Part shown: positions 6,151-9,360 of the stretch, one piece after another
How positions within the stretch are numbered: the first letter of the stretch is position 1
Layout of the letters: every line of letters begins with the position of its first letter
Assembly: GCA_951801245.1 (NCBI GenBank)
Contig: CATOMC010000027.1
Coordinates: 1 to 9,360 of the forward strand
DNA length: 9,360 bases
DNA from: an uncultured Lachnospiraceae bacterium
GTDB taxonomy: Bacteria > Bacillota_A > Clostridia > Lachnospirales > Lachnospiraceae
Direction of reading: 5' to 3'
The notes under the pieces: model-generated
What the model was told of the DNA's origin: nothing
What the model saw: the letters and a program-made list of their open reading frames with translations, nothing else
Databases searched by the model: none
Position numbers and translations under genes: made by a program

Positions 6151-7461
6151 ATGTGGGCATATGAAAGTGTATTCTATCAGATATATCCTTTGGGATTCTG
6201 CGGAGCGCCTTTTGAAAACGATGGGCAGTTGGAGCATCGTATCTTAAAGGTGAACGACTGGATTCCACACATGAAGAAGCTGGGGATCAATGCAATTTAT
6301 TTTTCTCCGGTATTCGAATCGGATACCCATGGGTATAATACGAGAGATTATCATACCATTGACTGCAGACTGGGAACGAATGAGGATTTTAAAAAGGTAT
6401 GTGAGAACCTTCATGATAATGGCATCAAAGTGGTTTTGGACGGGGTGTTCAATCATGTGGGCAGAGGTTTCTGGGCTTTTCAGGATGTTTTGAAAAACAG
6501 GGAGAATTCGCCATACCTTCACTGGTTCCATATCAATCTGGGAGGCAATTCCAATTATAATGACGGCCTGTGGTATGAGGGTTGGGAAGGCAATTACGAT
6601 CTGGTGAAATTAAACCTTCGCAACGAGGATGTGATCAATCACATTCTGGACAGTGTCAAAGGCTGGGTGGAAGAGTTCGATATTGACGGTTTAAGACTTG
6701 ACGTGGCGTACTGCCTGGATCATGATTTTGTCAGAAGATTAAGGAACTTTACGGAAGGCTTGAAGCCGGAGTTTTATCTGCTTGGCGAGATGCTGCACGG
6801 CGACTATAATCAGATGGTCAATGACCAGATGCTTCATTCATCTACGAACTATGAGTGTTATAAAGGGCTGTATTCCAGCTTCAACAGTATGAATATGTTT
6901 GAAATCAATCATTCGCTTTTGAGGCAGTTTGGCCCCGAGAACTGGTGTCTCTATCGCGGCAAGCACCTGTTATCCTTTGTGGACAACCATGATGTGAGCC
7001 GGATTGCCAGCAATCTCACGAATGAAAAGCACCTGCCCTTGATTTATGCGCTGTGCTTTGGTATGCCGGGAATCCCTTGTGTGTACTATGGAAGCGAGTG
7101 GGGGGCCAAAGCAAATAAGAGCGAAGGGGATCCTGCGCTTCGGGCCTGTTTTGAAGAGCCTCAGTGGAATGACTTAAGCGAGTGGATCAGCAGGCTTGCA
7201 GAAGCAAAGAAGAAATCAAAGGCTCTGAACTATGGTGCTTTCAGATCGGTTGTCCTGACCAATAAGCAGTGCATCTTTGAACGTAAATGTGAAGATGAGA
7301 GGGTGCTTGTGGCGATCAATGCAGATGAGGAAGATTATACGGCGCATTTTGACGCGGGCTGTGGTCTGGCTGTGGATCTGATCAGCGGGAAGGAGCATGA
7401 TTTTGGCGGCGGAAGTCTTCTGCCGGCATACAGTGCTTATTTCTGGAAAATGGAAAAATAG
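6151..7461 (+). CDS. Alpha-amylase family (GH13) glycoside hydrolase
   Basis: The 436-residue enzyme has all four conserved GH13 regions. Region I is DGVFNH (97-102), region II is GLRLD with the nucleophile Asp184, region III is LGE with the acid/base Glu213, and region IV is FVDNHD with Asp281. GYNTRDYHTID (61-71) is the usual active-site strand. The barrel starts almost at residue 1 (ESVFYQIYPLGF) and a short beta domain closes the C terminus. There is no N-terminal carbohydrate-binding domain as in neopullulanases, and no signal peptide, so it probably acts in the cytoplasm on maltodextrins or other alpha-glucosides. The exact specificity (alpha-glucosidase, maltodextrin glucosidase or cyclomaltodextrinase-like) cannot be read from the motifs. 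Start: AGAGGAG (6136-6142) is 8 bases from ATG 6151. The frame is open from 6106, but that upstream ATG lacks a binding site. Confidence 0.93.
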   Translation: MWAYESVFYQIYPLGFCGAPFENDGQLEHRILKVNDWIPHMKKLGINAIYFSPVFESDTHGYNTRDYHTIDCRLGTNEDFKKVCENLHDNGIKVVLDGVFNHVGRGFWAFQDVLKNRENSPYLHWFHINLGGNSNYNDGLWYEGWEGNYDLVKLNLRNEDVINHILDSVKGWVEEFDIDGLRLDVAYCLDHDFVRRLRNFTEGLKPEFYLLGEMLHGDYNQMVNDQMLHSSTNYECYKGLYSSFNSMNMFEINHSLLRQFGPENWCLYRGKHLLSFVDNHDVSRIASNLTNEKHLPLIYALCFGMPGIPCVYYGSEWGAKANKSEGDPALRACFEEPQWNDLSEWISRLAEAKKKSKALNYGAFRSVVLTNKQCIFERKCEDERVLVAINADEEDYTAHFDAGCGLAVDLISGKEHDFGGGSLLPAYSAYFWKMEK

Positions 7462-7489
7462 CCGTTACAGCAAATCTGCTGATTTTGCC

Positions 7490-7514
7490 GTATCAGATTT
7501 TGTTGTATCAGATT
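7490..7514 (+). repeat. Short direct repeat GTATCAGATT in the GH13-lipoprotein gap
   Basis: GTATCAGATT occurs at 7490-7499 and 7505-7514, 15 bp apart, and a third partial copy CAGAT follows at 7515-7519. No clear promoter or strong terminator is present in the 107-base gap, so the lipoprotein gene may be read through from the GH13 gene. The repeat could be an operator or simple local duplication. Confidence 0.35.
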
Positions 7515-7568
7515 CAGATAAAGGACGGCAGATAAAAGGAAACAGGTTATAAGAGGAGAGATTTTGCA

Positions 7569-8798
7569 GTGAATGAAGATTGTTCCCATAAGAGAAATAT
7601 GGTTTTGGCGGCAGTATGGATGGCAGCAGTGATGTTGACAGCATGCGGCCGCGGACAGGAGCCGGATAGAGAAGGAGCGGATGCAGTTGACCGGATTGAT
7701 CAACCCGGCCAGAGCATTGAGGATCTGGAAGATGGCATGAAGGAAGCTGTCGTGCAGGAGAATCCTTCGGAGGCTGAGGCAGAAAGGGCGGAAAGCGACG
7801 GAAAAGATCAGGACGATATCAGGAAGCGGTTTGGGGATCACTGTATTGCAGAGCAGACTTTTGAAGTGGAACTGAGTGAATATCCGGGTAAGGTATGGGT
7901 TGTTCCTTTTTTGCCCGCACAGGCAGGAGAGGGACTGGAAATCAAGATCATGCAGGACGGAGAAGTCATTAAGGAGCTGGATACTTATCTTCCGGCTGAT
8001 GTGTCCGGACAGGACTTTAGCAGTCTGGATGCGGTGTCCTTTTACGACATGAACTATGACGGCTGTACGGATATTGTGCTGATCGAGACTTTCGGAGATG
8101 TCAGTTTTGCGGTTGTTTATTATGGGTTTGGTGAGAACGGGTCAGATGATCCGAGTTATTTTGTACTGCAGGAACGGTTATCGGAATCTCTGTCCGAACA
8201 GGTGATGCCGCTGACGGTTCAGGAGATTCGCAATTTTATAAGCGGCGGCAAAAGAAACGGAGAATTTGGCGGATATCAGGAAGCCTACGAAGCAGTGGCA
8301 AGACTCAGTGATATGACTGAGGACGATTATACTTATGACTTGTATTATGTGGATGAGGATGATATACCGGAACTGGCAGTCTGCCGTCGGGGGTATTCCG
8401 TCAGCCTCTATACTTATCAGGACGGGACAATCTATAACCTGATGGATCATTGGGGTTATGGAGCTATGGGAAATGCAGGGTATGCATATGCGCCGCATAA
8501 GAATAATATCATAAACGATAATAATGATTATGCTGGTGCAATTCTGTATACCACTTATATGGAAATCAGTGACCGGCACACAATAGAGGTAACGGCACGG
8601 ATTGAGACGTTTAACTTTGATGATGCGAACCAGAATGGATATCCGGACGAAGAAGAGATGGAATCCATGGGACTTTATGGAGTCAGCTATATTGACGGGG
8701 TGGAGATTTCTCCAGAGGAAGCCGCATCCTACAATGTGGGCGGGTATGAGTATATGGAAGGTTCCATGAGCATGCAGGAACTTTTGGAAAATTTGTAA
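7569..8798 (+). CDS. Putative lipoprotein with calcium-binding-like acidic loops
   Basis: The 409-residue protein begins at GTG 7569, preceded by AGAGGAGAG (7552-7560) at 8 bases. Its N terminus has a basic stretch (HKR), a hydrophobic segment and the lipobox LTAC with Cys26, so it is most likely exported and lipid-anchored on the outer face of the membrane. Residues 27-90 are acidic and low in complexity, a likely linker. Three acidic loops resemble calcium-binding motifs. DMNYDGCTD (160-168) is like FG-GAP/VCBS loops, VDEDDIPEL (261-269) is a second, and DANQNGYPDEEE (352-363) fits a 12-residue EF-hand or thrombospondin type 3 loop. I do not recognise a specific family or catalytic motif. 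Proteins of this kind are common orphan lipoproteins in Lachnospiraceae (general impression). It lies 107 bases behind the GH13 gene, so co-transcription is possible. Confidence 0.8.
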   Translation: MNEDCSHKRNMVLAAVWMAAVMLTACGRGQEPDREGADAVDRIDQPGQSIEDLEDGMKEAVVQENPSEAEAERAESDGKDQDDIRKRFGDHCIAEQTFEVELSEYPGKVWVVPFLPAQAGEGLEIKIMQDGEVIKELDTYLPADVSGQDFSSLDAVSFYDMNYDGCTDIVLIETFGDVSFAVVYYGFGENGSDDPSYFVLQERLSESLSEQVMPLTVQEIRNFISGGKRNGEFGGYQEAYEAVARLSDMTEDDYTYDLYYVDEDDIPELAVCRRGYSVSLYTYQDGTIYNLMDHWGYGAMGNAGYAYAPHKNNIINDNNDYAGAILYTTYMEISDRHTIEVTARIETFNFDDANQNGYPDEEEMESMGLYGVSYIDGVEISPEEAASYNVGGYEYMEGSMSMQELLENL

Positions 8799-8831
8799 GA
8801 GTTGTTAAATTGACTTGTAAAGAATTGTAAA
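8794..8831 (+). promoter_or_regulatory. Repeated TGTNAA hexamers upstream of the small-ORF promoter
   Basis: Four related hexamers occur in a row: TGTAAG (8794-8799), TGTTAA (8803-8808), TGTAAA (8816-8821) and TGTAAA (8826-8831). The last two are exactly 10 bp apart, and the last ends 7 bp before the -35 element. Read on the other strand they resemble the TTNACA repeats bound by PhoP in Bacillus. The spacing of the first two is irregular and the region is AT-rich, so the match is only suggestive. Confidence 0.35.
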
Positions 8832-8838
8832 ATTTTAA

Positions 8839-8867
8839 TTGACAACAACATAAGCATGTATTAAGAT
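8839..8867 (+). promoter_or_regulatory. Strong sigma-A promoter before a small ORF
   Basis: A perfect -35 element TTGACA (8839-8844) is followed after 17 bp by TAAGAT (8862-8867). The predicted start is near 8874, so the transcript to the terminator at 9085 would be about 210 bases. This is among the best promoter matches in the window. Confidence 0.8.
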
Positions 8868-8906
8868 AACAACAGTATCACAAAAATCACGAAAGGAGGT
8901 AAGGTT

Positions 8907-9020
8907 ATGTTTTTAATTGATTTAAACAAGATGGGAAACAAGCAGACACAATTAAACAGGGACATAATATGTAGAATTACCTCCGCGTATAGGCGATTTG
9001 TCAGGTGCAATCCACACTGA
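8907..9020 (+). CDS. 37-codon small ORF, unknown function
   Basis: The ORF encodes MFLIDLNKMGNK, a polar middle and a basic end with two cysteines (Cys22, Cys34), five arginines and only two acidic residues in total. AAAGGAGG (8892-8899) is a perfect ribosome binding site 7 bases from ATG 8907. The unit has its own promoter and terminator. I recognise no family. There is no signal peptide or membrane segment. It may be a real small basic peptide, a leader peptide, or a by-product of a regulatory RNA, because its coding sequence contains a possible anti-ribosome-binding-site (8977-8984) and half of a long stem-loop. Conservation of the reading frame in relatives would decide. Confidence 0.45.
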   Translation: MFLIDLNKMGNKQTQLNRDIICRITSAYRRFVRCNPH

Positions 9021-9031
9021 CCTGACAAGTC
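8995..9031 (+). other. Stem-loop at the end of the small ORF
   Basis: Arms GATTTGTCAGGT (8995-9006) and ACCTGACAAGTC (9020-9031) form a 12-bp stem with one G-T pair and a 13-base loop. The small ORF's stop codon (9018-9020) sits at the loop's edge. No T-tract follows, so it is not a terminator. It may be a structural part of a regulatory RNA. Confidence 0.55.
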
Positions 9032-9050
9032 AATAGATATGCATAACCCG

Positions 9051-9085
9051 AAAAGGCCATGGTAGTTTTACCATGGCCTTTTTTT
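9051..9085 (+). terminator. Intrinsic terminator of the small transcription unit
   Basis: AAAAGGCCATGGTA (9051-9064) pairs perfectly with 9069-9082 around the 4-base loop GTTT, and the T run extends to 9085. The A-rich left flank makes it likely to work in both directions. It separates the small unit from the repeat array. Confidence 0.92.
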
Positions 9086-9100
9086 GCGCGAATCAGCAGA

Positions 9101-9163
9101 GTCAGAAGCATATATATACAGTTTCCATGCTTGCATGAGAAACTGTATATATATGCTTCTGAC
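9101..9163. repeat. 25-bp perfect inverted repeat entering the tandem array
   Basis: Arms 9101-9125 and 9139-9163 are perfect reverse complements over 25 bp. The 13-base centre (CATGCTTGCATGA) is itself a smaller inverted pair CATGC/GCATG. The arms contain an alternating TATATATA core. No T-tract follows, so it is not a typical terminator. Only the inner AGTTTC/GAAACT part is repeated in later units; the outer left arm occurs once, before the first unit. Confidence 0.9.
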
Positions 9164-9360
9164 GAGCAACGCGAACTGGGAATACGAAGTATTACCAGTC
9201 TGTTGATGAGGGCAGAGAAAGGTTATAAGAAATAGTTTCCATGCTTGCATGAGAAACTGTATATATATGCTTCTGACGAGCAACGCGAACTGGGAATACG
9301 AAGTATTACCAGTCTGCTGATGAGGGCAGAGAAAGGTTATAAGAAATAGTTTCCATGCTT
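9120..9360. repeat. Tandem array of 114-bp units, running off the window
   Basis: Unit 1 is 9120-9233, unit 2 is 9234-9347, and unit 3 starts at 9348 and is cut by the window edge. Units 1 and 2 differ at one base only (T at 9203, C at 9317). Each unit can fold into three hairpins. The first is AGTTTC-CATGC-TT-GCATG-A-GAAACT (9120-9144). The second has arms 9175-9185 and 9189-9199 with one mismatch and a GAA loop. The third is TCTGY / GCAGA (9199-9203 and 9212-9216). The unit length is a multiple of three, so frames stay open across units. No transposase, integrase or CRISPR feature is visible. The near-identity suggests recent amplification or active homogenisation. Confidence 0.92.

Noticed and set aside
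5745..6152. 135-codon minus strand ORF in the intergenic region
   Set aside because: No ribosome binding site or promoter on that strand, composition rich in Ser/His/Pro as expected of a shadow frame, and it overlaps the promoter of the GH13 gene.
7468..7486. Hairpin CAGCA-AATC-TGCTG after the GH13 gene as a terminator
   Set aside because: The stem is only 5 bp and is followed by ATTTTG, too weak to call.
9059..9235. 58-codon + strand ORF starting in the terminator hairpin
   Set aside because: Its ATG lies within the terminator stem and has no proper ribosome binding site. Only its 3' part, shared with the repeats, looks protein-like.
9317..9336. CTGATGAG followed by GAAA in the repeat, resembling a hammerhead ribozyme core
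   Set aside because: The bases between them cannot form stem II next to the core, and unit 1 has TTGATGAG, which breaks an essential core position.
9068..9360. Minus strand open frame with 38-residue perfect repeats through the tandem array
   Set aside because: The frame is open only because 114 is a multiple of three. It lacks a visible start signal, has a low-quality hydrophobic composition and ends inside the terminator. It could be revisited if sequence beyond the window shows a start.
9101..9360. CRISPR array
   Set aside because: The repeats are contiguous 114-bp units without unique spacers, and no cas genes are present.

Overview
The window looks like a chromosomal stretch from a Gram-positive anaerobe of the class Clostridia, most likely a Lachnospiraceae-type gut bacterium. 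The reasons are strong AGGAGG-type ribosome binding sites before most genes, sigma-A type promoters with 16-18 bp spacers, protein families typical of Firmicutes (an HPr-like protein, a radical-SAM/DUF4130 pair, a Rad3-type helicase with an N-terminal nuclease-like domain), and a lipoprotein with a Firmicutes-style signal peptide. All confident genes are on the + strand. The organism is inferred from style and gene content only.

Layout. (1) Positions 1-74 hold the last 23 codons of an unidentified upstream gene. (2) Positions 140-2406 hold a two-gene unit: a putative DNA modification/repair radical SAM protein and its usual partner, a DUF4130-type DNA metabolism protein. A promoter (140-168) is overlapped at its start point by a near-perfect LexA/SOS box (173-186), so this pair is probably damage-inducible. 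(3) Positions 2546-2949 hold a small single-gene unit: its own promoter, an HPr-like protein that has lost the phosphorylatable His but keeps the regulatory Ser, and a strong terminator. (4) Positions 2898-5484 hold a large XPD/DinG-type iron-sulfur helicase with a RecB/Cas4-like PD-(D/E)XK nuclease domain at its N terminus. Its only evident promoter lies inside the preceding terminator hairpin.

(5) Positions 5485-6150 hold 666 bases without a convincing gene, rich in TTGAC/GTCAA motifs and with a small cluster of DnaA-box-like sequences; a promoter sits near the end. (6) Positions 6151-7461 hold a cytoplasmic GH13 (alpha-amylase family) glycosidase, followed 107 bases later by (7) a putative lipoprotein (7569-8798) with calcium-binding-like acidic loops. 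(8) Positions 8794-9085 hold a compact transcription unit with an excellent promoter, a perfect ribosome binding site, a 37-codon ORF, a sequence able to mask the ribosome binding site, a long stem-loop and a strong terminator. (9) From 9101 to the window edge lies a 25-bp perfect inverted repeat running into a tandem array of 114-bp units, each predicted to fold into three hairpins; the array continues beyond the window.

How the parts fit: the first 5.5 kb reads as a DNA repair neighbourhood (SOS-linked radical SAM pair, nuclease-helicase) with an HPr-like regulator embedded in it. The GH13 enzyme and lipoprotein appear unrelated to it and may serve alpha-glucan use and an envelope function. 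The last 0.5 kb is the least explained part and, with the nuclease-helicase and the terminator-embedded promoter, the best place to look for something new.
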